A stretch of DNA of 64,000 bases, taken from Hymenopus coronatus (taxonomy: Eukaryota; Arthropoda; Insecta; Mantodea; Hymenopodidae). The notes below the pieces were generated by a model that searched no databases, had not been told where the DNA came from, and was given only the letters and a program-made list of their open reading frames with translations. The stretch is taken from positions 1,937,001 through 2,001,000 of the forward strand of contig CM060891.1 in the NCBI GenBank assembly GCA_030762935.1, read 5' to 3'. Both the position numbers and the translations under genes were made by a program. Below are positions 11,240 through 24,100 of this stretch, piece after piece; positions within the stretch are counted from its first letter, which is position 1; each line of letters begins with the position of its first letter.

Positions 11240-14200
11240 AGTAGAGCTTTCATTGAGAGTACCTGCCTGATGCTCATTTTACGTAAGTAGAGCTTCCATT
11301 GAGCCTACCTGCCTGATGGTCATGTTGGTTAAGTAAAGCTTTCATTGAGAGTACCTGCCTGATGGTCATGTCGGTTAAGTAGAGCTTCCATTGAGACTAC
11401 CTGCCTGATGGTCATGTCGGTTAAGTAGAGCTTTCATTGAGAGTACCTGCCTGATGCTCATTTTACGTAAGTAGAGCTTCCATTGAGACTACCTGCCCGA
11501 TGGTCATGTCGGTTAAGTAGAGCTTTCATTGAGAGTACCTGCCTGATGCTCATGTTACGTAAGTAGAGCTTTCATTGAGAGTACCTGCCTGATGGTCATG
11601 TTGGTTAAGTAGAGCTTCCATTGAGAGTACCTGCCTGATGGTCATGATGGTTAAGTAGAGCTTCCATTGAGAGTACCTGCCTGATGGTCATTTTGGTTAA
11701 GTAGAGCTTCCATTGAGACTACCTGCCTGATGGTCATGATGGTTAAGTAGAGCTTCCATTGAGACTACCTGCCTGATGGTCATGTTGGTTAAGTAGAGCT
11801 TTCATTGAGACTACCTGCCTGATGGTCATGTTACGTATGTAGAGCTTTCATTGAGAGTACCTGCCTGATGCTCATGTTACGTAAGTAGAGCTTCCATTGA
11901 GACTACATGCCTGATGGTCATGATGGTTAAGTAGAGCTTTCATTGAGAGTACCTGCCTGAGGGTCATGATGGTTAAGTAGAGCTTTCATTGAGAGTACCT
12001 GCCTGATGCTCATGTTACGTAAGTAGAGCTTTCATTGAGACTACCTGCCTGATGGTCATGATGGTTAAGTAGAGCTTTCATTGAGAGTACCTGCCTGATG
12101 GTCATGTCGGTTAAAAAGAGCTTTCATTGAGAGTACCTGCCTGATGGTCATGTCGGTTAAGTAGAGCTTTCATTGAGAGTACCTGCCTGATGGTCATGTC
12201 GGTTAAGTAGAGCTTTCATTGAGAGTACATGCCTGATGCTCATGTTACTTATGTAGAGCTTTCATTGAGAGTACCTGCCTGATGGTCATGTTGGTTAAGT
12301 AGAGCTTTCATTGAGAGTACCTGCCTGATGCTCATGTTACGTAAGTAGAGCTTTCATTGAGACTACCTGCCTGATGGTCATGTTACGTAAGTAGAGCTTT
12401 CATTGAGACTACCTGCCTGATGGTCATGTCGGTTAAGTAGAGCTTTCATTGAGAGTACCTGCCTGATGCTCATGTTACGAGAGTAGAGCTTTCATTGAGA
12501 GTACCTGCCTGATGCTCATGTTACGTATGTAGAGCTTTCATTGAGACTACCTGCCTGATGCTCATGTTACGTAAGTAGAGCTTTCATTGAGACTACCTGC
12601 CTGATGGTCATGTTGGTTAAGTAGAGCTTTCATTGAGACTACCTGCCTGATGCTCATGTTACGTAAGTAGAGCTTTCATTGAGACTACCTGCCTGATGGT
12701 CATGTCGGTTAAGTAGAGCTTTCATTGAGTATACTTGTCTGATGCTCATGTTACGTAACTAGAGCTTCCATTGAGACTACCTGCCTGATGGTCATGATGC
12801 TTAAGTAGAGCTTTCATTGAGTATACTTGTCTGATGCTCATGCTACGTAACTAGAGCTTCCATTGAGAGTACCTGCCTGATGGTCATGATGCTTAAGTAG
12901 AGCTTTCATTGAGAGTACCTGCCTGATGGTCATGTTACGTAAGTAGAGCTTTCATTGAGAGTACCTGCCTGATGGTCATGATGGTTAAGTAGAGCTTCCA
13001 TTGAGACTACCTGCCTGATGCTCATTTTACGTAAGTAGAGCTTCCATTGAGAGTACCTGCCTGATGGTCATGTCGGTTAAGTAGAGCTTTCATTGGAGTA
13101 CCTGCCTGATGCTCATTTTACGTAAGTAGAGCTTCCATTGAGGCTACCTGCCTGATGGTCATGTTGGTTAAGTAAAGCTTCCATTGAGAGTACCTGCCTG
13201 ATGGTCATGATGGTTAAGTAGAGCTTCCATTGAGACTACCTGCCTGATGGTCATGTTGGTTAAGTAGAGCTTTCATTGAGAGTACCTGCCTGATGCTCAT
13301 TTTACGTAAGTAGAGCTTCCATTGAGCCTACCTGCCTGATGGTCATGTTGGTTAAGTAAAGCTTTCATTGAGAGTACCTGCCTGATGGTCATGTCGGTTA
13401 AGTAGACCTTCCATTGAGACTACCTGCCTGATGGTCATGTCGGTTAAGTAGAGCTTTCATTGAGAGTACCTGCCTGATGCTCATTTTACGTAAGTAGAGC
13501 TTCCATTGAGACTACCTGCCTGATGGTCATGTCGGTTAAGTAGAGCTTTCATTGAGAGTACCTGCCTGATGCTCATGTTACGTAAGTAGAGCTTTCATTG
13601 AGAGTACCTGCCTGATGGTCATGTTGGTTAAGTAGAGCTTCCATTGAGAGTACCTGCCTGATGGTCATGATGGTTAAGTAGAGCTTCCATTGAGAGTACC
13701 TGCCTGATGGTCATTTTGGTTAAGTAGAGCTTCCATTGAGACTACCTGCCTGATGGTCATGATGGTTAAGTAGAGCTTCCATTGAGACTACCTGCCTGAT
13801 GGTCATGTTGGTTAAGTAGAGCTTTCATTGAGACTACCTGCCTGATGGTCATGTTACGTATGTAGAGCTTTCATTGAGAGTACCTGCCTGATGCTCATGT
13901 TACGTAAGTAGAGCTTCCATTGAGACTACATGCCTGATGGTCATGATGGTTAAGTAGAGCTTTCATTGAGAGTACCTGCCTGAGGGTCATGATGGTTAAG
14001 TAGAGCTTTCATTGAGAGTACCTGCCTGATGCTCATGTTACGTAAGTAGAGCTTTCATTGAGACTACCTGCCTGATGGTCATGATGGTTAAGTAGAGCTT
14101 TCATTGAGAGTACCTGCCTGATGGTCATGTCGGTTAAAAAGAGCTTTCATTGAGAGTACCTGCCTGATGGTCATGTCGGTTAAGTAGAGCTTTCATTGAG

Positions 14201-15286
14201 AGTACCTGCCTGATGGTCATGTCGGTTAAGTAGAGCTTTCATTGAGAGTACCTGCCTGATGCTCATGTTACTTATGTAGAGCTTTCATTGAGAGTACCTG
14301 CCTGATGGTCATGTTGGTTAAGTAGAGCTTTCATTGAGAGTACCTGCCTGATGCTCATGTTACGTAAGTAGAGCTTTCATTGAGACTACCTGCCTGATGG
14401 TCATGTTACGTAAGTAGAGCTTTCATTGAGACTACCTGCCTGATGGTCATGTCGGTTAAGTAGAGCTTTCATTGAGAGTACCTGCCTGATGCTCATGTTA
14501 CGAGAGTAGAGCTTTCATTGAGAGTACCTGCCTGATGCTCATGTTACGTATGTAGAGCTTTCATTGAGACTACCTGCCTGATGCTCATGTTACGTAAGTA
14601 GAGCTTTCATTGAGACTACCTGCCTGATGGTCATGTTGGTTAAGTAGAGCTTTCATTGAGACTACCTGCCTGATGCTCATGTTACGTAAGTAGAGCTTTC
14701 ATTGAGACTACCTGCCTGATGGTCATGTCGGTTAAGTAGAGCTTTCATTGAGTATACTTGTCTGATGCTCAAGTTACGTAACTAGAGCTTCCATTGAGAC
14801 TACCTGCCTGATGGTCATGATGCTTAAGTAGAGCTTTCATTGAGTATACTTGTCTGATGCTCATGCTACGTAACTAGAGCTTCCATTGAGAGTACCTGCC
14901 TGATGGTCATGATGCTTAAGTAGAGCTTTCATTGAGAGTACCTGCCTGATGGTCATGTTACGTAAGTAGAGCTTTCATTGAGAGTACCTGCCTGATGGTC
15001 ATGATGGTTAAGTAGAGCTTCCATTGAGACTACCTGCCTGATGCTCATTTTACGTAAGTAGAGCTTCCATTGAGAGTACCTGCCTGATGGTCATGTCGGT
15101 TAAGTAGAGCTTTCATTGGAGTACCTGCCTGATGCTCATTTTACGTAAGTAGAGCTTCCATTGAGGCTACCTGCCTGATGGTCATGTTGGTTAAGTAAAG
15201 CTTCCATTGAGAGTACCTGCCTGATGGTCATGATGGTTAAGTAGAGCTTCCATTGAGACTACCTGCCTGATGGTCATGTTGGTTAA
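11240..15286 (+). repeat. Two tandem copies of a 2.02 kb block inside array 2
   Basis: The ordered series of unit variants from about 11240 to 13262 recurs from about 13263 to 15286 at an offset of 2023 bases, equal to 44 units less one base. Shared rare markers include GAGCCTACC (11301 and 13324), GTTAAAAAGAGC (12111 and 14134) and TTACGAGAGTAGAGC (12475 and 14498). Few differences were seen: AGACCTTCC at 13404 against AGAGCTTCC, and GCTCAAGTTACG near 14767 against GCTCATGTTACG. The copies are therefore young, or one is an assembly duplicate. Confidence 0.85.
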
Positions 15287-16514
15287 GTAGAGCTTTCATT
15301 GAGTGTACCTGCCTGATGGTCATGTTACGTAAGTAGAGCTTCCATTGAGAGTACCTGCCTGATGGTCATGTTGGTTAAGTAGAGCTTTCATTGAGTGTAC
15401 CTGCCTGATGGTCATGTTACGTAAGTAGAGCTTCCATTGAGAGTACCTGCCTGATGGTCATGTCGGTTAAGTAGAGCTTTCATTGAGAGTACCTGCCTGA
15501 TGCTCATGTTACGTATGTAGAGCTTTCATTGAGAGTACCTGCCTGATGCTCATGTTACGTAAGTAGAGCTTCCATTGAGAGTACCTGCCTGATGGTCATG
15601 TCGGTTAAGTAGAGCTTTCATTGAGAGTACCTGCCTGATGGTCATGTCGGTTAAGTAGAGCTTTCATTGAGAGTACCTGCCTGATGCTCATGTTACGTAT
15701 GTAGAGCTTTCATTGAGAGTACCTGCCTGATGCTCATGTTACGTAAGTAGAGCTTCCATTGAGACTACCTGCCTGAGGGTCATGATGGCTAAGTAGAGCT
15801 TTCATTGAGAGTACCTGCCTGATGCTCATGTTACGTAAGTAGAGCTTTCATTGAGACTACCTGCCTGATGCTCATGCTGGTTAAGTAGAGCTTTCATTGA
15901 GAGTACCTGCCTGATGGTCATGTCGGTTAAGTAGAGCTTTCATTGAGAGTACCTGCCTGATGGTCATGTCGGTTAAGTAGAGCTTTCATTGAGAGTACCT
16001 GCCTGATGGTCATGTCGGTTAAGTAGAGCTTTCATTGAGAGTACCTGCCTGATGCTCATGTTACGTATGTAGAGCTTTCATTGAGAGTACCTGCCTGATG
16101 GTCATGTCGGTTAAGTAGAGCTTTCATTGAGAGTACCTGCCTGATGCTCATGTTACGTAAGTAGAGCTTTCATTGAGACTACCTGCCTGATGGTCATGTC
16201 GGTTAAGTAGAGCTTTCATTGAGAGTACCTGCCTGATGGTCATGTTGGTTAAGTAGAGCTTTCATTGAGAGTACCTGCCTGATGCTCATGTTACGTAAGT
16301 AGAGCTTTCATTGAGACTACCTGCCTGATGGTCATGTCGGTTAAGTAGAGCTTTCATTGAGAGTACCTGCCTGATGCTCATGTTACGTAAGTAGAGCCTT
16401 CATTGAGAGTACCTGCCTGATGGTCATGATGGTTAAGTAGAGCTTTCATTGAGACTACCTGCCTGATGGTCATGATGGTTAAGTAGAGCTTTCATTGAAA
16501 GTACCTGCCTGATG

Positions 16515-16814
16515 GAGAATGGAAAAGGCGTGTTATTTATGGACGCTCTTTAACTGCTGTTGTTCTCAGCGTCACATTCAATACCGGGCGTGACAGACCC
16601 CTTAATTTTGCTCTGAGGCATCTCTTATCAGGCATGAGGTTCTTTTACGTGCCGTAAATATACGATACGGGACCAACAGCTACACTTCCCTTCCGAAGGA
16701 AGCCATGCTAAGGATTTTCACACTCGAAGAAAACCATTGTCCTCCGCCGGGTTTGAACCCGCGACCTTGGGTATATGAGGCTAGCATGGCAACCAATACA
16801 CTTCGGAGGACGAT
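16515..16814 (-). mobile_element. tRNA-derived SINE family 2, first copy in array 2
   Basis: A 300 bp insertion flanked by a 13-base duplication of array sequence, TACCTGCCTGATG, at 16502-16514 and 16815-16827. On the minus strand its head begins TCCTCCGAAGTG and carries a good B box, GGTCGCGGGTTCAAACCC, at about 16765-16748. A body with CCTTCGGAAGGGAAGTG follows. The target-site duplication marks genuine insertion by retroposition into a pre-existing 46 bp unit. Confidence 0.85.
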
Positions 16815-18338
16815 TACCTGCCTGATGATCATGTTAGGTAAGTAGAGCTTTCATTGAGAGTAGCTACCTGATACTCATGTTAGGTAAGTAGAGCTCTCAT
16901 TGAGAGTACCTGCCGATAGTCATGTTAGTTAAGTAGAGCTTTCACTGAGAGCAGCTGTCTGATGGTCACATTAGGTAAGTAGAGCTTTCATTGAGAGTAC
17001 CTGTCTGATGGTCACATTATGTAAGTAGAGCTTTCATTGAGAGTAGCTGTCTGATGGTCACGTTAGGTAAGTAAAGCTTTCATTGAGAGTACCTGTGTGA
17101 TGATCACGTTAGGTAAGTAAAGCTTTCATTGAGAGTACCTGTGTGATGATCACGTTAGGTAAGTAAAGCTTTCATTGAGAGTACCTGTGTGATGGTCATG
17201 TTTGGTAAGTAAAGCTCTCATTGAGAGTACCTGTCTGATGGTCACATTAGGTAAGTAGAGCTTTCATTGAGAGTAGCTGCCTGATGGTCACGTTAGGTAA
17301 GTAAAGCTTTCATTGTGAGTAGCTGCCTGATGATCACGTTAGGTAAGTATAGTTTTCATTGAGAGTAGCTGCCAAATGGTCACGTTAGGTAAGATTAGCT
17401 TTCATTGAGAGTAGCTGCCTGATGGTCACGTTAGGTAAGTAGAGCTGTCATTGAGAGTTCCTGCCTGATGATCATGTTACGTAAGTAGAGCTCTCATTGA
17501 GAGTACCTGCCTGATGGTCATGATAGGTAAGTAGAGCTTTCATTGAGAGTACCTGCCTGATGGTCATGATAGGTAAGTAGAGCTTTCATTGAGAGTACCT
17601 GCCTGATTGGTCATGATAGAAAAGTAGATCTTTCATTGAGAGTACCTGCCTGATGGTCATGATAGGTAAGTAGAGCTTTCATTGGAGTACCTGCCTGATG
17701 CTCATTTTACGTAAGTAGAGCTTCCATTGAGGCTACCTGCCTGATGGTCATGTTGGTTAAGTAAAGCTTCCATTGAGAGTACCTACCTGATGGTCATGTT
17801 ACCAAGTAGAGCTTTCATTGGGAGTACCTGCCTGATGGTCATGATAGGTAAGTAGAGCTTTCATTGAGAGTACCTGGCTGTGGTCAAGAATGGTAAGTAG
17901 AGCTCTCATTGGGAGTACCTGCCTGATGGTCATGTTAGGTAAGTAGAGCTTTCATTGATAGTACCAGCCTGATGGTCATGTTGGTTAAGTAGATCATTGA
18001 GAGTACCTGCCTGATTGTCATTTTACGTAAGTAGAGCTTTCATTGAGACTACCTGCCTGATGGTCATGTTGGTTAAGTAGATCTTTCATTGAGAGTACCT
18101 GCCTGATGCTCATGCTGGTTAAGTAGAGCTTTCATTGAGACTACCTGCCTGATGGTCATGTTGGTTAAGTAGAGCTTTCATTGAGAGTACCTGCCTGATG
18201 CTCATGTTACGAGAGTAGAGCTTTCATTGAGAGTACCTGCCTGATGCTCATGTTACGTATGTAGAGCTTTCATTGAGACTACCTGCCTGATGGTCATGTT
18301 GGTTAAGTAGAGCTTTCATTGAGAGTACTTGCCTGATG

Positions 18339-18638
18339 GAGAATGGAAATGGCGTGTTATTTATGGACGGTCTTTAACTGCTGTGGTTCTCAGCGTCACA
18401 TTCTATACTGCGCGTGACAGACCCCTTAATTTTGCTCAGAGGCCTCTCTTATCAGGCATGAGGTTCTTTTACGTGTCGTAAATCTACGACACGGGACCAA
18501 CAGCTTTACTTCCCTTCCGAAGGAAGCCATGCTAAGGATATTCACACTCGAAGAAAACCATTGTCCTCCGCCGGGTTTGAATCCGCGATCTTGCGTATAT
18601 GAAGCTAGCATGGTAACAAATACACTTCGGAGGGCGAT
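18339..18638 (-). mobile_element. tRNA-derived SINE family 2, second copy in array 2
   Basis: Also 300 bp, at the same position within the 46 bp unit, with flanks TACTTGCCTGATG (18326-18338) and TACCTGCCTGATG (18639-18651). The array units to its right carry the same odd variants as those right of the first copy (CTGCCGATAGTCATG, GAGAGCAGCTG). It therefore arose by duplication of SINE plus array, not by a second insertion. It differs from the first copy by scattered substitutions, for example in the B box region (GAATCCGCGATC against GAACCCGCGACC). Confidence 0.85.
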
Positions 18639-20837
18639 TACCTGCCTGATGATCATGTTAGGTAAGTAGAGCTTTAATCGAGAGTAGTTACCTGATAATC
18701 ATGTTAGGTAAGTAGAGCTCTCATTGAGAGTACCTGCCGATAGTCATGTTAGTTAAGTAGAGCTTTCACTGAGAGCAGCTGTCTGATGATCATGTAAGGT
18801 AAGTACACCTTTCATTCAGAGTAGCTACCTGATGATCATGTTAGGTAAGTAGAGCTCTCATTGAGAGTACCTGCCGATAGTCATGTTAGTTGAGTAGAGC
18901 TTTCACTGATAGCAGCTGTCTGATGATCATGTAAGGTAAGTACACCTTTCATTCAGAGTAGCTACCTGATGATCATGTTAGGTAAGTAGACCTTTCATTG
19001 AGAGTAGCTACCTGATTTTCATATTATGTATGTATAGCTTTCATTGAGAGTACCTGTCTGAAGGTAATGTTAGATAAGTAAAGCTTTCATTGAGAGTACC
19101 CATCTGATGGTCATGTTAGATAACTGAAGTTTTTATTGAGAGTACCTGCCTGATGGTCATGTTAGGTAAGTAAAGCTTTTATTGAGAGTACCTGTCTGAT
19201 GGTCATGTTAGGTAAGTAAAGCTTTCATTGAGAGTACCTGCCTGATGGTTATGTTAGGTAAGTAAAGCTTTTATTGAGAGTACCTGTCTGATGGTCATGT
19301 TAGGTAAGTAAAGTTTTTATTGAGAGTACCTGCCTGATGGTTATGTTAGGTAAGTAAAGCTTTTATTGAGAGTACCTGTCTGATGGTTATGTTAGGTAAG
19401 TAAAGTTTTTATTGAGAGTACCTGCCTGATGGTCATGTTAGGTAAGTAAAGCTTTCATTGAGAATAGCTGTCTGATGGTCATGTTAGGTAAGTAAAACTT
19501 TCATTGAGAGTACCTGTCTGATGGTCATGTTAGGTAAGTAAAGCTTTCATTGAGAGTACCTGCCTGATGATCATGTTAGGTACGTAGAGCTTTCATTGGG
19601 AGTACCTGTCTGATGGTTATGTTAGGTAAGTAAAGCTTTCATTGAGAGTACCTGTCTGATGGTCATGATAGGTAAGTAAAGCTTTCATTGAGAGTACCTG
19701 CCTGATGATCATGTTAGGTACGTAGAGCTTTCATTGGGAGTACCTGTCTGATGGTTATGTTAGGTAAGTAAAGCTTTCATTGAGAGTAACTGTCTGATGG
19801 TCACTTTACGTAAGTATAGCTTTCATTGAGAGTAGCTGCCTGATGTTCACGTCTGGTAAGTATAGCTTTTATTGAGAGTATCTGCCTGATGGTCACGTTA
19901 GGAAATTATAGCTTTCATTGACAATAGCTGCCTCATGGTCACGTTAGTCAAGGATAGCTTTCATTGAGAGTAGCTGCCTGATGGTCACGTTAGGTAAGTA
20001 TAGTTGTCATTGAGAGTAGCTGCCTGATGGTCACGTTAGGTAAGTAAAGCTTTCATTGTGAGTAGCTGCCTGATGGTCACGTTAGGTAAGTATAGTTTTC
20101 ATTGAGAGTAGCTGCCTGATGGTCACGTTAGGTAAGATTAGCTTTCATTGAGAGTAGCTGCCTGATGGTCACGTTAGGTAAGTAGAGCTTTCATTGAGCG
20201 TAGCTGCCTGATGGTCACGTTAGGTAAAATTAGCTTTCATTGAGAGTAGCTGTCTGATGGTTACCTTAGGTAAGTAGAGCTTTCATTGAGAGTAGCTGCC
20301 TGATGATCACGTTAGGTAAGTAAAGCTTTCATTGAGAGTAGCTGTCTGATGGTCACGTTAGGTAAGTAAAGCTTTCATTGAGAGTAGCTGTCTGAAGGTC
20401 ACGTTAGGTAAGTAGAGCTTTCATTGAGAGTACCTGTGTGATGGTCACGTTAGGTAAGTAGAGCTTTCATTGAGAGTACCTGTGTGATGGTCACGTTAGG
20501 TAAGTAGAGCTTTCATTGAGAGTACCTGTGTGATGGTCATGAAAGGTAAGTAGAGGTTTCATTGAAAGTACCTGTGTGATGGTCACGTTAGATAAGTAGA
20601 GCTTTCATTGAGAGTACCTGTGTGATGGTCACGTTAGGTAAGTAGAGCTTTCATTGAAAGTACCTGTGTGATGGTCACGTTAGGTAAGTAAAGCTTTCAT
20701 TGAAAGTACCTGTGTGATGGTCATGTTAGGTAAGTAGAGCTTTCATTGAGAGTACCTGTGTGATGGTCACGTTAGGTAAGTAGATCTTTCATTGAAAGTA
20801 ACAGTGTGATGGTCACGTTAGGTAAGTAGAGCTTTCA

Positions 20838-21160
20838 TTGAGAGTACCAGTGTGATGGTCACGTTAGGTAAGTAGAGCTTTCATTGAGAGTACCAGTGTG
20901 ATGGTCACGTTAGGTAAGTAGAGCTTTCATTGAGAGTACCAGTGTGATGGTCACGTTAGGTAAGTAGAGCTTTCATTGAGAGTACCAGTGTGATGGTCAC
21001 GTTAGGTAAGTAGAGCTTTCATTGAGAGTACCAGTGTGATGGTCACGTTAGGTAAGTAGAGCTTTCATTGAGAGTACCAGTGTGATGGTCACGTTAGGTA
21101 AGTAGAGCTTTCATTGAGAGTACAAGTGTGATGGTCACGTTAGGTAAGTAGAGCTTTCAT
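20838..21160 (+). repeat. Homogenised run of identical 46 bp units
   Basis: Six consecutive units, starting at about 20840, 20886, 20932, 20978, 21024 and 21070, read identically, with GTACCAGTGTGATGGTCACG. A seventh near 21116 differs by CCAG to CAAG. This is far more uniform than neighbouring stretches, so it is a recent local expansion. Confidence 0.8.
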
Positions 21161-24100
21161 TGAGAGTACCTGTGTGATGATCATGTTAGGTAAGTAGAGC
21201 TTTCATTGAAAGTACCTGTGTGATGGTCACGTTAGGTAAGTAGAGCTTTTATTGAGAGTTCATGTGTGATGGTCACGTTGGGTAAGTAGAGCTTTCATTG
21301 AGAGTACCTGTGTGATGGTCATGTAAGATAAGTAGAGCCTTCATTGAGAGTACCTATCTGATGGTTACCTAAGGTTATTAAGCTTTCATTGAGAGTACCT
21401 GTCTGATGGTCACCTTAGGTAAGTAAAGCTTTCATTGAGAGTACCTATCTGATGGTCACGTTAGATAAGTAAAGCTTTCATTGAGAGTTTCTGCGTGATG
21501 GTCACGTTAGGTAAGTAAAGCTTTCATTGAGAGTAGCTGCCTGATATTCACGTTATGTAAGTAAAGCTTTCATTGAGAGTACCTGTCTGAAGGTAATGTT
21601 AGGTAAGTAAAGCTTTCATTGAGAGTAGCTGCCTGATATTCACGTTATGTAAGTAAAGCTTTCATTGAGAGTACCTGTCTGAAGGTAATGTTAGGTAAGT
21701 AAAGCTTTCATTGAGAGTACCTGTCTGATGGTCACGTTACGTAAGTAAAGCTTTCATTGAGAGTAGCTGCCTGATATTCACGTTATGTAAGTAAAGCTTT
21801 CATTGAGAGTACCTGTCTGATGGTCATGTTAGGTAAGTAAAGCTTTCTTTGAGAGTACCTGTCTGAAGGTAATGTTAGGTAAGTAAAGCTTTCTTTGAGA
21901 GTACCTGTCTGAAGGTTATGTTAGGTAAGTAAAACTTTCATTGAGAGTACCTGTCTGATGGTTATATTAGGTAAGTAAAGCTTTCATTGAGAGTACCTGT
22001 CTGATGGTTATGTTAGGTAAGTAAAGCTTTCATTGAGATTAGTTGTCTGATGGTCATGTTAGGTAAGTAGAGCTTTCATTGGGAGTAGCTGTCTGATGAT
22101 CATGTTGGTTAAGTAGAGCTTTCATTGAGAGTACCTGCCTGATGGTCATGATAGGTAAGTAGAGCTTTCATTGAGATTACCTACCTGATGGTCATGTTAC
22201 TAAGTAGAGCTTTCATTGGGAGTACCTGCCTGATGGTCATGATAGGTAAGTAGAGCTTTCATTGAGAGTACCTGCCTGATGGTCATGATAGGTAAGTAGA
22301 GCTCTCTTTGGGAGTACCTGCCTGATGGTCATGTTAGGTAAGTAGAGCTTTCATTGAGAGTACCAGCCTGATGGTCATGTTGGTTAAGTAGATCATTGAG
22401 AGTACCTGCCTGATTGTCATTTTACGTAAGTAGAGCTTTCATTGAGACTACTTGCCTGATGGTCATGTTGGTTAAGTAGAGCTTTCACTGAGAGTACCTG
22501 CCTGATGGTCATGTTGGTTAAGTAGAGCTTTCATTGAGAGTACCTGCCTGATGCTCATGTTACGAGAGTAGAGCTTTCATTGAGAGTACCTGCCTGATGG
22601 TCATGCTGGTTAAGTAGAGCTTTCATTGAGAGTACCTGTTTGATGGTCATGTTAGGTAAGTAGAGCTTTCATTGACAGTAGCTGCCTGATGGTCATGCTG
22701 GTTAAGTAGAGCTTTCATTGAGAGTACCTGTTTGATGGTCATGTTAGGTAAGTAGAGCTTTCATTGACAGTAGCTGCCTTAAGGCCATGTTAGGTAAGTA
22801 GGGCTTTCATTGAGAGTAGCTGCCTGATGGTCATGTAAGGAAAGTAGAGCTTTCATTGAGAGTAGCTGCCTGATGGTCACGTTAGGCAAGTATAGCTTTC
22901 ATTGAGAGTAGCTGCCTGATGGTCACGTTAGGTAAGTATAGCTTTCATTGAGAGTAGCTGCCTGATGGTCACGTTAGGTAAGTATAGCTTTCATTGAGAG
23001 TAGCTGCCTGATGGTCACGTTAGGTAAGTATAGCTTTCATTGAGAGTAGCTGCCTGATGGTCACGTTAGGAAATTATAGCTTTCATTGAGAATAGCTTCC
23101 TCATGGTCACGTTAGGCAAGGATAGCTTTCATTGAGAGTAGCTGCCTGATGGTCACGTTAGGTAAGTATAGTTTTCATTGAGAGTAGCTGCCTGATGGTC
23201 ACGTTAGATAAGTAAAGCTTTCATTGAGAGTACCTGCCTGATGGTCACGTTAGGAAAGTAGAGCTTTCATTGAGAGTAGTTGCCTGATGGTCATGTTAGG
23301 TAAGATTAGCTTTCGTTGAGAGTAGCTGCCTGATGGTCATGTTAGGTAAGTAGAGCTTTCATTGAGCGTAGCTGCCTGATGGTCACGTTAGGTAAGATGA
23401 GCTTTCATTGAGAGTAGCTGTCTGATGGTTACCTTAGGTAAGTAGAGCTTTCATTGAGAGTAGCTGCCTGATGATCACGTTAGGTAAGTAAAGCTTTCAT
23501 TGAGAGTAGCTGTCTGATGGTCACGTTAGGTAAGTATAGCTTTCATTGAGAGTAGCTGTCTGAAGGTCACGTTAGGTAAGTAGAGCTTTCATTGAGAGTA
23601 GCTGTCTGATGAACATGTTAGGTAAGTAAATCTGTCATTGAGAGTACCTGTGTGATGGTCACGTTAGGTAAGTAGAGCTTTCATTGAAAGTACCTGTGTG
23701 ATGGTCACGTTAGGTAAGTTGAGCTTTCATTGAGAGTACCCATGTGATGGTCATGTTGGGTAAGTACAGCTTTCATTGAAAGTACCTGTGTGATGGTCAC
23801 GTTAGGTAAGTAGAGCTTTCATTGAGAGTAGCTGTGTGATGGTCATGTTAGGTAAGTAGAGCTTTCATTGAGAGTACCGGTGTGATGGTCATGTTAGGTA
23901 AGTAGAGCTTTCATTGAGAGTACCTGTGTGATGGTCATGTTAGGTAAGTAGAGCCTTCATTGAGAGTACCTATCTGATGGTCACCTAAGGTTATTAAGCT
24001 TTCATTGAGAGTACCTATCTGATGGTCACGTTAGGTAAGTAGAGCTTTCATCGATAGTACCTATCTGATGGTCACCTTAGGTTAGTAGAACTTCGATTGA

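Noticed and set aside
16748..16814. True tRNA genes at the SINE heads (also 37087-37145 and 44093-44165)
   Set aside because: B boxes are good but A boxes and acceptor stems are degenerate, and each head continues into a non-tRNA body shared with other copies.
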